Shown one piece after another: positions 9,437 to 20,849 of a stretch of DNA of 33,061 bases. Below the pieces are notes generated by a model. That model did no database searches. It was not told the DNA's origin and worked only from the letters and a program-made list of their open reading frames with translations. This stretch comes from Entophlyctis helioformis (lineage: Eukaryota; Chytridiomycota; Chytridiomycetes; Chytridiales; Chytriomycetaceae): the NCBI GenBank assembly GCA_025526915.1, contig JAHLKH010000242.1, forward strand, positions 1-33,061, in the 5' to 3' direction. The translations under genes and the position numbers were made by a program. The stretch's first letter is position 1; the number at the start of each line of letters is the position of its first letter.

Positions 9437-12400
9437 ATGGAAGGCGACGAAAACGATGCGGCCGACAGTGGTGCCGCGAGCGGCAGCCGCCCGTCGTTCC
9501 GCCCGCCGTCCACGTTCATACAGGTACACGCACGATACGCGCACTCGCCCGCGCTGGGCATGCGCTGTGTGACTGATCCAGCATCATGCGCAGGCATCGC
9601 TGGCCAGGCAAGCCAAGATCAAGCAGCTCCAGGAGCAGCGCAGCAGCACCAGCCAGGCCGACGATCAGTCAGACCCTGGAGACAGGCAGACGCCGCCCGA
9701 ATCGCCGTCGGCGGCGCAGATGAGCCACAGCCAAAAGTCCGCTCGCGGCAAGCAGCAGATGCTGCAATACCAGCAGCCTTCCTCCGCACAGCCGCAGCCG
9801 CAGCCGCAGCCCCAGCAGAACAATCAGCAGCGAGGCTCGTCTCAAAGCCTGCGCGCATCTCTCGCCATCAGCGGCACCGAGGCACCCTCTGTCTCTGTGC
9901 CGTCTCCACAGCCTGTTTCGTCATCTGCAAATCTCAAGTCAGGATACACGTCTGCAAACGCGTCCAAAGCCGTGCTCGAAGTCGAGCGTCTGCGCATCAA
10001 GCGGCTCGAGCGCAGAGAGCGCCAAAACGAGATGCGCAAAGCCAAGGAGGGACTCGATGACCAGCAGCAGAAAGTCATGGGCTACCGCCAGACCATTGAC
10101 GACTTTCGACTCGATTTTGCTCGGAAACGCGCAGAGCTCAAGATCCGTCTGGCCTCGCAAGGACGGCCCGAACGGAAGCGATCCGCCAAAATCCAGGTCT
10201 GTGTGCGCAAGCGCCCGATCCACAACAAAGGTGTGTCCTTGCACCTGCCCCATCCACATTGGTCCACTTTGAATGCTGACAGCCATCCTACGGACAGAGA
10301 TCAACAAGAAAGAGTTTGATATTGTCACGACGGCAACAGAGTCGTATCCATACTCGCACATTTACATTCACGAGCCAAAGATCCGTCTGGATCTGACACA
10401 CAGCATCAACACGCATCGCTTCATCTTTGACAGCGTCTTTGATGAGAATGCAACAAACCACGATGTCTACACAGAGACTGCTGCTGGCCTGATCCGCAAT
10501 CTGTTCGTGGCGGCAAAGTCACGCTCTTTGCATACGGCCAGACAGGTAACGAGGCTTCCCGTCCGCGTCTTGCGGCGCCAGACACTGTTGTTCACGACCG
10601 GCTGACCATTCATATCGATCGCCGAACGCAGGAAGCGGCAAGACACACACCATCTTTGGTGCCCGCGGTGCCCCTGGCGTCTACGAGTATGCGTGCAGAG
10701 ACATCTTCACGTATCTCATGTCACCAGCCATTGTGGCCAAGCAGCTCGTGCTCAATGTGTCGTTTATAGAAATCTACGGCGGCCGCATCTACGACCTGTT
10801 TTCTGACAAGCGCAAGGTGCAGCTGCTCGAAGACAGCAAGGGCTTTGTGCAGTTGCTGGGCCACACCGAGTACCAGGTCGATCGGTTCGAAGACATGATG
10901 GGCCTGGTCAAGCTGGGTGCCGATCTGCGCACAACCGGAACAACAGAGGCAAACAGCCAATCGTCGCGCAGCCACGCCATCATCCAGATGCACCTTCGCA
11001 ACCCAAACGGCACGCTGTTTGGCAAGTTCTCGCTGGTTGATCTTGCTGGCTCTGAGCGCGGTGCCGATACGGGCAACATCTCGCGCCAGGCTCGCCACGA
11101 GGGATCAGAGATCAACAAGTCGCTACTTGCACTGAAGGAGTGCATCCGCGCTCTGCACAAGCAGGGCAAAGCGGATGGCAGCAGTGCACATATCCCGTTC
11201 CGTGCGTCGAAGCTCACACAGATCCTGCGCGACTCGTTCATTGGAAAGCGGTCGCAGACGGCCATGATTGCCATGATCAGTCCTGGATCAAGCTCAGCCG
11301 AGCATTCGCTCAACACTCTGCGTTACGCAGACCGTGTCAAGGAGTTTCGCCGTGGCCAGACGGCTGCCGGCACCATGCCCAACGGAGATGCCGTGGACTT
11401 GTCTGCAACCATGGCAGAGGATGCGCTGTCGAGTCCAACCGAGTCTCATGTCGACTCGCCAGAGTTTGATGTGGATTTGGACGACGATCTTGACGACGAT
11501 CCGGACGAGCTGGACAGCCATGACGCCGACGACACTCGGCCCGAATATGCCCAGCTTGACGAGGTTGATGCTGGCAGCGATTTTACTGGCAAGGACAGCC
11601 CAGGCCAGGGTACTCCTCGGCGACACGATTCAGACGCAGAGTATGCATCCGAGGGGCTCATCACAGACGACATTACAGACGACTATGATCGCGACAGCGT
11701 GGTGAGCAGCAGCACCAACAATTCCAGTGCACACATTGCACGAAGCAGAGCCAAAGCGTCTCCCAAACCGAAGAGCAGCCTTGGAAGCCAGCCGCGAGAG
11801 CAGCCGCGTCCCAAGAGCAGCCGTGGCCCTGTTGTCGACCGTGCTGCCTTTGAGTCCAATTCACCGCTCGCCGAACACAGCTTGTCAAGGCTGCCCCAGG
11901 CTAAAGTGGTGTCATCATCAACGAGCGCCAAGGCTTCGCCGTCATTGCAGCAGCACCAGTCGCCAGTAGCCAGCCCCAGAATGGCGCGGGTGGCATCCAA
12001 GACACGCGCATCAAAGATAAAGGCCGCAGCCTCGTCGTCGTCGTCGGCTTCAGGCGGCAGATCAACAAAGTCAAAGTCAGTGTCAAGGTCGGCAAACCGG
12101 CCACCTGCACTGTCCGTCGAATATGCCCAGGAGACCCATCGTGACAGTGATCTCGAGTACCCTTCTTCGATCGACTCGCCTGCAGTCACTACCGACTATA
12201 ACAACCAATCCGACGCCTTTTCGCCATCCACCGATATCCACCACGATTATGGTGCCGCATACGATCCAGACCCTCAAGACACGATCGACATCCCACCAGA
12301 GCAGCTGTTTGAGGAGGAGGAAGATCTCGTCAACAAGCATCTGTCGTGCGTCACGCGGAATGGGCTGCTAGCACGCCACGAGCGCATGCTGCTTGCCAAC

Positions 12401-12583
12401 TCGTCGCATGACGGCCGCGATATCTATGCGTACATTGCAGGCTTGGAAAAGGTCACAGCCGAGCGGATCGAGATGTGGACGGATCTCCAGGAAACACTTC
12501 AGACTTTCAAGTCGCATCTGCAGCAAGCGAGCAATGGGCGGCAGACTGACCGTCGCCACGGTCGCAATCTGCGCATCAGCTGA
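9437..12583 (+). CDS. Kinesin-13 family motor (microtubule depolymerase), with one apparent frame break
   Basis: Exons 9437-9523, 9594-10230, 10298-10545 and 10632-12583. About 974 aa if one missing base near 10507-10511 is allowed for. The N-terminus is disordered (Q/P runs), then a basic neck with the helix [20 protein letters not shown]. The motor starts at [14 protein letters not shown] (about residue 227). The P-loop GQT/GSGKT is split by intron 3. Switch I is SSRSHA and switch II is [10 protein letters not shown], the kinesin-13 form. Other motor motifs are [17 protein letters not shown] and [12 protein letters not shown]. The motor is internal, and the C-terminal [12 protein letters not shown] to TFKSHLQQ resembles the kinesin-13 tail. 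Loop 2 reads KIRLD where the family has KVKVD, so the depolymerising KVD tip is RLD here. The role should be spindle and flagellar microtubule shortening. The frame changes between LIRNLFV and [11 protein letters not shown]; see findings. Confidence 0.92.
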
Positions 12584-12655
12584 TACGCCGTGTTGCATCA
12601 GCCGAGCGATGAATGAATGCGTGAATGAATGCCGTCCACTGTTTCATTTGCTGGT

Positions 12656-13325
12656 CTAGATGGCGACATTTGCGACATCTTGTCGCCTCTTGGCCTCGAC
12701 CTCGATGGTCAGCTCAACCACCAGCTGCCAGTCGTCATGGTACCCCTCTGTCCAGTCACCGTGTCAGTGCGCTCGATCCGCCGATTCCAGCCGGCCGCAT
12801 AAGTGTGTGTCTGCGTCGTACCTTTGACACACTTTTTAAACTCGCGAAGTGACCGCTCGGTCTCGCCCAAGTTTAGGTAGCAGTATCCCAGCAAGTGTCT
12901 GCCTGTCAATGACGCACCTGGCAGCGTCACCTGCGAGCGAGCAAGAGTGTCAGCAGCAGCAGCAGCAGCAGCAACAGCAAAAGCAACAGTGGCAGCAGCA
13001 ATGCACAAAGGCAGCCTGTGGCGGCATGCTCAGACGGACGTATTGCTGGAGACAGATGAGTGCGCGAGAGAACGCGCCGAGCTGGTAAAAGTCTTTGGCG
13101 ACCTGCCTCACGTTGCTGTTTGTGTCAGTCGAGCGTGCCGTGCTGCGTGTTGCTCGCAGCGTGTTGGCGCCACCTGAGAAGCAGGCATGCCAAAGACACG
13201 GCGATGCCCACCTGGTAAATGTCATATGCCTCGGCTGGACGGTTCAGGCGTCGCTGAAACCACATCAACACCTCTTCCCGGCTCATGGTCGGCTTGAAGC
13301 TCTCATAGTCTGCAAAGTCGTTCAT
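12656..13325 (-). CDS. Small TPR protein (about 125 aa), four exons
   Basis: Exons 13325-13212, 13102-13040 (probable donor), 12930-12822 and 12747-12656, with introns of 109, 109 and 74 bp. The model closes at 125 aa. It starts MNDFADYESFKPTMSREEVL. The joined exons give a TPR pattern: VAKDFYQLGAFSRALICLQQ, then TGRHLLGYCYLNLGETERSL, REFKKCVKEGYHDDW and a basic end QDVANVAI. Leu-Gly-aromatic, Ala and Pro fall at TPR consensus spacing. The protein should be an all-helical adaptor; its partner is unknown. The donor of exon 2 is uncertain: a downstream GTGCAT (about 13006) would keep frame and add about 12 residues. It converges on the kinesin gene with only 72 bp between stops. Confidence 0.65.
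12950..12990. repeat. (CAG)n/(CTG)n triplet repeat in the TPR-gene intron
   Basis: About ten near-perfect CAG triplets (+ strand) with CAA interruptions, lying inside intron 2 of the TPR gene next to its acceptor side, not in coding sequence in the preferred model. Confidence 0.85.
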
Positions 13326-13440
13326 GTTGTTGCTGTGTTGGCAAGATGAGAGCCAAAATGACAGTTTGGGATGTGCTAAAGATAAACAATGCCACTCTTC
13401 GAGTGCAAGAGGTGATGGTGGCACAAGGTAGCGTGCTTAA

Positions 13441-16400
13441 TTACATGGACATGGCATCAGAGGTCAGGTTGTACATGGTAATAGACTCTCCAGAGAAATC
13501 CACGGTCCCGGCCTCTGCCCACTGGATGCGGTGCGAGTCGAGCAGACCCTGCACGAGCACGAGCGTCGACTCTGAAACGGCAACAGCACCAGGCGTGCCG
13601 TTGGCCTGGATGTAGTCTGCAAGATGCAGCGTCTGGCCAAAGATCTCAAACTTGAATCGCCGCGTGCCGCCAATGACGCCGCCGTTGAGCGGGCCGGTGT
13701 GGATGCCGACACGCACAACCATCTCCTGGCCCTTGAGCTCGGTGGCGCAGACTTTGTTGACGTACGGAACGACGGATGTTTGGATGGTGAGCGCAACACG
13801 GCAGACACGAAAGGCGGCATCTGCGAGTGCCGTCTCGAACGGCTCTGGGTGCATCTCGTTTGCATTCTCCACGGCGCCAAATGCAACGTAGCCATCGCCT
13901 GCTGTGGAAACCTGTGGTTGGGCATTCTTCCATGTCAGCCAATCCGGTGTGTGCGATGCACCGCTTTGCGAGGACCGCAAGCCGCACCTTTTCGATATTG
14001 TTAAAGTCGCACAGGTTGTCAAAGTGCGTGAACATGACGTTGAGGACCTCGATAACGTCCGTGGGCCGCAGCACGCTTGACATGGACGTGTACCCAACAA
14101 CATCCGTGCTCAGCACGCACGCCATTGGATGCCGCTCGACATATGTGCCGTGGTAGTGCTTGAGCTTGGTTGCAATGCGCGGCGGGAACAGCGTGCCGAG
14201 CACTTTCTCCGACCGAGAAAACTCGCCCTCGACCAGCTTCTTTTGCTGATGCGCAATGATCGTGAACAGAAAGTCAACGCGGGTCGTGCGCTGGCGGAGG
14301 TACACCATGCCGAGCGCGAGAATGGCTGCAATGACGGCGAGGACAAGGTTGGTGAGAAAGTACGCTGGAAGCTTGTCTGGTGTTGCTGCCGGCGCGAGAA
14401 CAGGGAATCCAAACAACGCCAGCCACAGCTGGGTCGCAAACATGAGGACAAAGATCCAGACCACGAGGTACGTCATCGGTATAAAGTCGCACAGGGATGT
14501 CCAGTAGATCCAGATGACCAGCAGGTTGAGCTCGTAGTTTGGGTACGCTTTGCCGAGATCCCCCCATGTGCTGACGTACGTGAACATGGCTCCAAAAACC
14601 ATGGATACAACGAGGTAAACAGACACCGAGTTGTGGAAAAAGTCGATATTGTCCCTGACAGTGTCTATCGGACTGCTGCCAAGCATCGAGAACAGCGCGA
14701 GACTCTGAGTGCTGCCTTGCTGCTGCACGGCTGCCGGCGGTGTCGAGACGTCGATCGTCGGCTGCATGTCCATGTGCTTGGTCAACATTGAGTCCCAAAC
14801 CTTGTACAGCACAAAGTGCAGCACAAGAATCAGAAAGGCAACGCCGAACCGTGTGCTCATTTGCGGATTGTTGAGCGAGAGACCGCCGGCTTCGGTCTGG
14901 CTGACATTGAACAGCGCGTTTGCGATGAATACGCCGTACTGTGCAAACACAAGCTGCAGGTCGACCTTGAATCCTGACGCGTACGTCACGGCTGCGTACT
15001 GCCGATACAGCATCTCAAACTCTTCGTTTTGAAACGAGAGCGTGTACTTGTTCATGAGCTCGTCAAGGCTGTTGGTGAGCATGGTTTTGATCTTGGTCCC
15101 GCCCGTCGTCTTGACGCATATCATGCGAATGATCACCTCGACCTGCGCCGGCATATTCAGAATGACGGCGCTCATGGCCGTCTGGAACAGCGCCGGCATC
15201 GACATGAGGAACTTGTTGTGGATCTCCTTGAACCCTTCAAACGCCGTGATCTGTCCATAGTACCGCTCGACGGATGCGCGGCGTCTGGTCGACTTTTGCA
15301 CGTTTTGCACAACGACGGCTTGAATGCTGGGGCGACGTGACACGTTGAATCCGGGCAGCATCCCGAGACCAGAGATGCTCTGGCGACGGCCAACGCCTCC
15401 ACCCCCTGTCAGACTGCCTACGGTTCCTGCCGTGCCTTGACTGAAGTGGCCGCTTCCCATTGGCAGCATGCCAGACGATTGGTCAGCTCGCATGCGCTGC
15501 GCTGCTGCCACGTGCTGAAACGACGCGCGGCGGTCTTCCAGGTTGTACAGCTGCATGACGCCCTTGCCCTTGATGTTGGTGGGATCGAGCTTTGTGAACA
15601 TGAACTCTGTCCACGAACACAATCACAGGTGCGTGAGCAGGCTATGCTATCCAAGTGATATCCATTTGCGATGCCACACCTCCACTGTCGTTGTCAAAGA
15701 TCCTGCGAATCTCTTCAGACACGAGAATCTGGGACGGCTTTGCAGCTGCTTGCAGCCTGCCACGCAGAACGTCAGCCTCTTGCTCGCCAAACGCCATTTA
15801 CGAGCGAGATTTGCAAGCTCACCGACTTGCACAGTTGACGCAGTCGCCAATCACGTCGTACACGATATTCTTCTTGCCGATGATCCCAGCCACGAGTTCG
15901 CCTGACCATCCAGCCCCATCAGTCATCGACATCAGACGTCGGCTTGACCACCGAAACCTTACCGCGAAAGATGCCCATGCGGATCGAAAACTGGAATCCA
16001 AGACCAGGGATCATCGAGTCATGCTGCTCATTGAACCATCGCCGGTAGTCAATCGCAAGCCGTATCATGTCCTCTGTCGCACGGTTTGGATGCACATCAT
16101 CGTCCATCCCAGAGCACAGCATGATCTTTGCGCCACCAATAACCTTGATCTTCTCGACCGTATCATATCCTCGCAGGATCTTGTCAAACTCTTCAAAAAC
16201 TATCATGCCAGCACGCCGCCCTGTCAGACTCTCTGGATTCGTGATATTCCAGAGCAGACATGGTCGACTTACAGTTGTTGAGTGTCTCGACCGTGTCGCG
16301 CAGGTACTCGTCCGACGACTCGTCGTGCTGCAGCGCGTTGTCAAAGTCGTCAACCGACTCGAGATGGTCCATGTTGGTCCATGGCGTCGTGATCTCTACA

Positions 16401-18829
16401 AACAGACACGTAGCCTTCTCGTACCGCTTGGACAGATCGCCGTATCCATTGACCCCCTCGACAAGCCGCATCGCAGGAATGATGCGTTTGGGCAGACAGC
16501 CAGCTAATAGGTAGTCGACCTGGCGTTGCTTCTTGGCAAGAATCTCGCGCTGCGATTCGACCATCTTGGAGCGCACAAACCCGTAGCGTCTTCTGGCCTC
16601 ATGAGTGTGGATCATGGGCACGAGGATAAAGAGAAGAATGACATAGAGGGCTACAACGGCCACTATCTGCGCCGAGTCTTTGTATGCGATGATTTGTGGG
16701 ATGAGCGCGATGATCAAGGCGAGCAGAATGGCGGCACAGCTGTCGATCCAGGGGAGTGCCAGGCCGCCCAGGCACCCGATGGCGATCGCGATAGGGATGA
16801 TGTTGCCCGTGCCGACCGTCAGACTGCTCGGCGCGACCAACCAAGTGTTGATTGCCGACGCAATCAATGCAAACGACAGCGCTACCCGTGCGATGATTTG
16901 CTTGGTACGGCTCTCGGAAGTCAATAGCATGTACAGGTATGGATGATCGCCCTTGCTGCGCCGCTGGAGAGACTTTTTGCGGCGCGACAGATCCGTCTCA
17001 GTGTTGGAATTGACGTTGGTGGCGATCTGCGTCATCGAGGTTTTGCCGGCACCGAGGCTCCCGGGACCCGCCGCGCCAGCCTGTTGCATGCTTCCCGATG
17101 ACATGAATCCTGGCGTCTCCGAGTCGAACCCGTCGGATGTTGATCCAATGGGCGGGATTTTCATGCTCGCTGCGCGCGATCCAGTCATCAGCGGCTCGTA
17201 TCCTATCGCTCCAGTTGATTTCCTGCGCTGCCGAGAGAAGCCAGGCGGGAGTGCTTCATCGGCTGTCTCGGTGAGATGCTCGCGGCCCGTTGCTGGTGTA
17301 TTCGGCACGACGTTGTTGATGTTGATGTTGGTGCTGCCATAGCTCGCACTGCTGTTGATGCGTGCACTCTCGACGCTTGTGTGTCCGGTCGTGTTCCCAT
17401 CGCCAATGGTGATCAAGAGATGGCTCATTGGCATCGAGTCGCTGTGCGGTAGTGTTGTGATGGGCTGTCCACCAGTGAACGACCGACTGATGGATGCGCG
17501 GCGTCTGTTGGTGCTCTCGTTTCGAGATGGTGACGGATCGCGTGAACGGCTGACAGAGTCACGATCACGCTCCTGCCGATCCTTGTCGCGGATCAGGTCT
17601 CGGCTCTGGTCCCGACTCTGGTCTCGGGTCTGGTCTCGACTTTGGTCTCGGCGGGATACGGTGGTTGTCCGTTTATGGCTGCGCTGGTTTGACTCGATGA
17701 GGGCAGGCAGCACACTCACCAGCCCACCATTGCTCATCACCAACTCTGCTTTGCTCGATCGACGCTCCTGCAGATGTGCCAGCGGACTGCTGGCGGCGCG
17801 GACGTCGTCGTCCAAATGCACAGCAACGGATCTCGCGTCGTCATTGCGATCAAACAGTGATCCACCGTCGTTGCTCGAGACTGATCCCCGCCGTGTTCGC
17901 TGCCGACCCGCAATCGGACCAAAGCTGTGTGATGGGGTCATGTTGATGGATGTGCGGCGGCTGCCATACAGATCGTCGGCAGGCTCGCTCGAAAGGACAC
18001 TGTTTGTCTCGGACATGAGTTGCGTCTCTGAGGGCTCTGGCATTGGGACCACGCGCGCGCTCTTCGTCTCGGCGGCTCGTTGCATGATTCGCCAAGACGG
18101 CAGACGCGCTTTCAGCCATGTGACTGCGGCAGCCTTGCGCTTTGCTGGCTTGTCGATGCTCACAAGCATCAGGGGAACGGCGAGCACAAATATGCAGACA
18201 ATGTTGAAGCCGATCAGCGCGTGGCGGCCCGATGGTGAATCAGCGTATGTTATCAGTGTCAAGTCCCTAACGGATTGCCAAATGCAGGGCGATGGCGGAT
18301 GTTAGCGTCGATTCAAGCTTCGGGATGTACGGCAAGGTGCGAATTTGGCTTGGTCCGAGTTTACGATCCAAATACTCGCTCGCGATTGAAGGGCAGACTA
18401 TACCGTCTCTGTCGCACATCACCCGCTGCAGACATATCAATGCATGCGAGATGCTGCAAAAACTCACCATAATTGCAGCGCTGTGATGAAAAAGGATGCA
18501 TAAAAGACCAGCCGGCATATCTCGGACGCCTCGTACTCGACCTTGTACGTCTTTTCAGCATCGGCCTGGTCAAACCGCAGACTGACGGGATTAACTGTGC
18601 TTTTGACAAACACGTTATCCAGGACGGCCTTCTTGGCGGCCTTCGCGACGATGTTGATGACCGCGCCTGTGCCGTCGCCAATGACTGCGAGGCTCTTGCG
18701 TCGTATGGACGATGACACACCGCGCCGTGATAGGGGTGCAGTTGTAAGACGCGCGCCATGCTGTTGCAGTTGTGCGCCTGGTCTGTTGCTGCTGCTGTTG
18801 CTGTTGCTCGGCCCTGCTCCTGTCTGCAT
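13441..18829 (-). CDS. Membrane adenylyl cyclase, two TM cassettes and two class III catalytic domains
   Basis: Seven exons: 18829-18468, 18266-16273, 16220-15963, 15901-15823, 15756-15680, 15606-13988 and 13911-13441. Every phase matches and the frame closes at 1619 aa. Layout: two TM helices (LVFYASFFITALQLWDL and IVCIFVLAVPLMLVSI), a cytosolic low-complexity loop of about 380 residues with an RDQS repeat, four more TMs, catalytic domain A (about 739-920), a linker, a second group of about six TMs (FGVAFLILVLHFVLYKVW to TNLVLAVIAAILALGMVYL), then catalytic domain B (about 1418-1615). Domain A lacks both metal Asp (Glu745, Gly815) but has Lys811 and Asp887, the adenine-specifying pair, plus Asn894 and Arg898 for transition-state binding. 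Domain B has both metal Asp (Asp1425, Asp1469) but His1559 and Asp1562 in place of Asn/Arg. One composite ATP site is therefore predicted, making cAMP at the plasma membrane. The order of halves is opposite to mammalian tmACs. Confidence 0.88.
17597..17655 (-). repeat. Coding repeat (Arg-Asp-Gln-Ser)n in the cyclase loop
   Basis: Near-perfect 12-bp units encode five RDQ[ST] tetrapeptides followed by RD-rich sequence in the large cytosolic loop of the cyclase. It looks like recent expansion of a charged low-complexity segment. Confidence 0.85.
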
Positions 18830-18910
18830 GGCCAGTTGTGTTGAATGTTCCTGAGAGCGACAGGATGGCAGCGGCCGACGTCACAAACGTTGTCACGTGA
18901 CTTGTTGAAG
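18830..18910. promoter_or_regulatory. 81-bp divergent promoter of cyclase and dioxygenase genes
   Basis: The cyclase ATG (18829, minus) and the dioxygenase ATG (18911, plus) are only 81 bp apart. The gap holds GACGTCAC at 18877-18884, which contains the CGTCA half of a cAMP response element, and a 10-bp palindrome GTCACGTGAC at 18892-18901 centred on an E-box. Both are recognised by bZIP/bHLH factors in other eukaryotes. Use here is inference. Confidence 0.55.
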
Positions 18911-20397
18911 ATGGCAGTCGATCGCGAAGCGTGCCGCGTTGTGGCTCAGTTTAACCCGATGGTCGCGACGGCTGCAACAGCAGTGCCAGCGTTTGACTAT
19001 GCTGCGCTGGCAGACGGGCGTGACCTCGACAGACTGCGACAGGCGCTGTGCTCTGTGGGTGGGTGCCACAGGCGTCTGACAGCGTGCTGGCGTTCACCGC
19101 TGTGCTGACGCTGCTGCCTTGTCCAGGGTTCATCCAAGTGAGCAACCATCCGGTCAGCGAGTTGCTCGTTGACACCATGTTCAGCCAGGTCCGTCCCGCC
19201 TCGCTCTGGGGATGCCAGTCGAGCCAACTGACATGCTGCGAGGCTGCTGCAGAGCGCCGCATTTTTCTCGTCCGGAACAGACGCCAAGAGCCGCTTTGCA
19301 TACGACAAGGCCACCAACGTTGGATGGCTTACCACGGGCAGCGAACGGTTCGCAACAGATGCGCAATGCATGTGGAGCTGGCTGGCTGGGCAGTCGCTGA
19401 TGATTGCAGCGATGTGCGCATGGGCAGACTCAATGGGCAGAATGCCAAGACGGAGCTCAAGGAAGCACTCAACCTGCCAAAACACACAGCCAACCTGTCG
19501 CTGCCCGATCACATCAGTCGTGAGCCAGTCACTCGGTTCACATCGGTAAGCAGTCTCGATGGTTGGGATGATGGCGTCGCGGCAGCTGACGGACGTGCAG
19601 CTGTGCCACGCAACATGTCTCGGGCTCTTGCGTGCATTTGCCGCGTGTCTGGACATCCCGCGCGATGCTGGCGGCATGCGTACTTTGCTGATCGTCACAG
19701 ATTCGACGAGCCGAGTGGCGACACACTGCGGCTGCTTGACTATCCGCCTCTGCCACCCGGTGCTGACATTAACGACTGGACACGTGCGGGCGGGTGAGTG
19801 TGTCTTTAACCTCTGCTTGCTGCCACAGGATGACGACTGGCTGGCTGATCCAATCGGACCAGGCACTCTGACTTTGGCAGTCTGACACTGCTCTTCACAC
19901 AGCCAGGAGACCAGGGCGGGCTGGAGCTTCTGATGCGCGGACGAGATGGCCAGGAAGAGTTTGTGCAGGTGCCGACGATCCCTGGACATGTGATTGTCAA
20001 CACGGGAGACGTTATGGAGTTTTGGACAGCCGGACTGTTCCGATCCACTGTGCATCGCGTCACGATCCCATCCAAAGAGGCGGCCGAGAGCCATAGGTTT
20101 GCATGTGCTGCTCCATATGCCATTTGAACGGCGCTTGATGGGGTGGTCGCAGGCTGAGACTATATGAGATGCAGGTACTCGATCGCGTACTTTTGCCATC
20201 CAGAAGACTCGGCTCGACTTGATCCGATTCCGAGTCTGTTTGTGAGCGACAGCAGCAGCGACAGCTATGGGAGCAGCAGTCCAAGCCGCACTGCATCGGC
20301 GCTATTTGAAGATGCAGCCATTGCCAAAGTCGGCGGCGTCAGACCACGCACTGCACGAGAACATTTGCTGCTGCGACTGCAGCGAATCCACGCATGA
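18911..20397 (+). CDS. 2-oxoglutarate/Fe(II) dioxygenase, isopenicillin-N-synthase-like, with one apparent frame break
   Basis: Exons 18911-19058, 19127-19188, 19253-19347, 19428-19545, 19586-19793, 19863-20096 and 20175-20397. The model gives about 362 aa if one base is missing near 19665-19680. The N-terminal DIOX_N part reads VGFIQVSNHPVSELL and FAYDKATNVGWLTTGSERL. The C-terminal double-stranded beta-helix carries the iron triad His212-x-Asp214 (HSDFGSLTLLF) and His275 (STVHRV), and the 2-oxoglutarate-binding Arg289-x-Ser (RYSIAYFCHP). It should couple 2OG decarboxylation to oxidation of a small molecule; the substrate cannot be told. The frame changes between CLDIPRDA and YFADRHRFDEPSGDTLRLL, both family-like. 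A 56-bp intron 19645-19700 would keep frame but remove conserved residues. Intron 4 (19546-19585) is only 40 bp and is the weakest join. Confidence 0.82.
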
Positions 20398-20849
20398 AAT
20401 GAACAATGCTTGCCACACTCTGTGCCCATTGGCACACTGCAAATGAAAACCTCCGAGGCACACACTGCCCGTCCGCGATCCACTCGGGCCACCATCAGCC
20501 AATCACGCCATAATTCTGGCCAACCTGCAAACATCTTTCCCTCACTCTGCGCATCTTCACATTCGCTCGTCGCGTCGCGTCTGCAAGAAGGAAGGGCCAA
20601 GTGACCTAGATTTATAGAATCCGTCCTGGCTGTCGCTCGCCGCTCCGCATAGAGTCCTTCCTGCACTTGCCCAGATATCCATACCATCGCTCGCACCTCT
20701 CGTGACAGCCACCGCTCTCATCCTCGTCGAGACGCCATACCATACCATAGCATAGCATACCATACAATACCCGTTTCGCTCGCAAACGACAAACGACCAG
20801 ATCACGAAACCGGTCACCATTGCCACATTCACATCCCACAACGACAAGC
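20398..20849. other. Intergenic region before FAM72
   Basis: This 452-bp gap holds the dioxygenase 3' end and the FAM72 promoter. A TATA-like atttatagaa lies at about 20609-20618, and a short tandem CATAC/CATAG pentamer repeat at about 20736-20770. Pyrimidine-rich sequence leads up to the ATG. I see no gene in it. Confidence 0.6.

Noticed and set aside
13988..14130. Second cyclase frame beginning MLLGTRPCQACC
   Set aside because: It reads through intron 6 from the wrong frame; the spliced join IEK/VSTAGDGYVAF is clearly the cyclase domain.
18267..18467. Open frame across cyclase intron 1 (CISHALICLQRVM...)
   Set aside because: It could be an extra exon, but splicing 18468 to 18266 gives a clean TM helix and phase, and the intron frame ends in a stop exactly at the acceptor.
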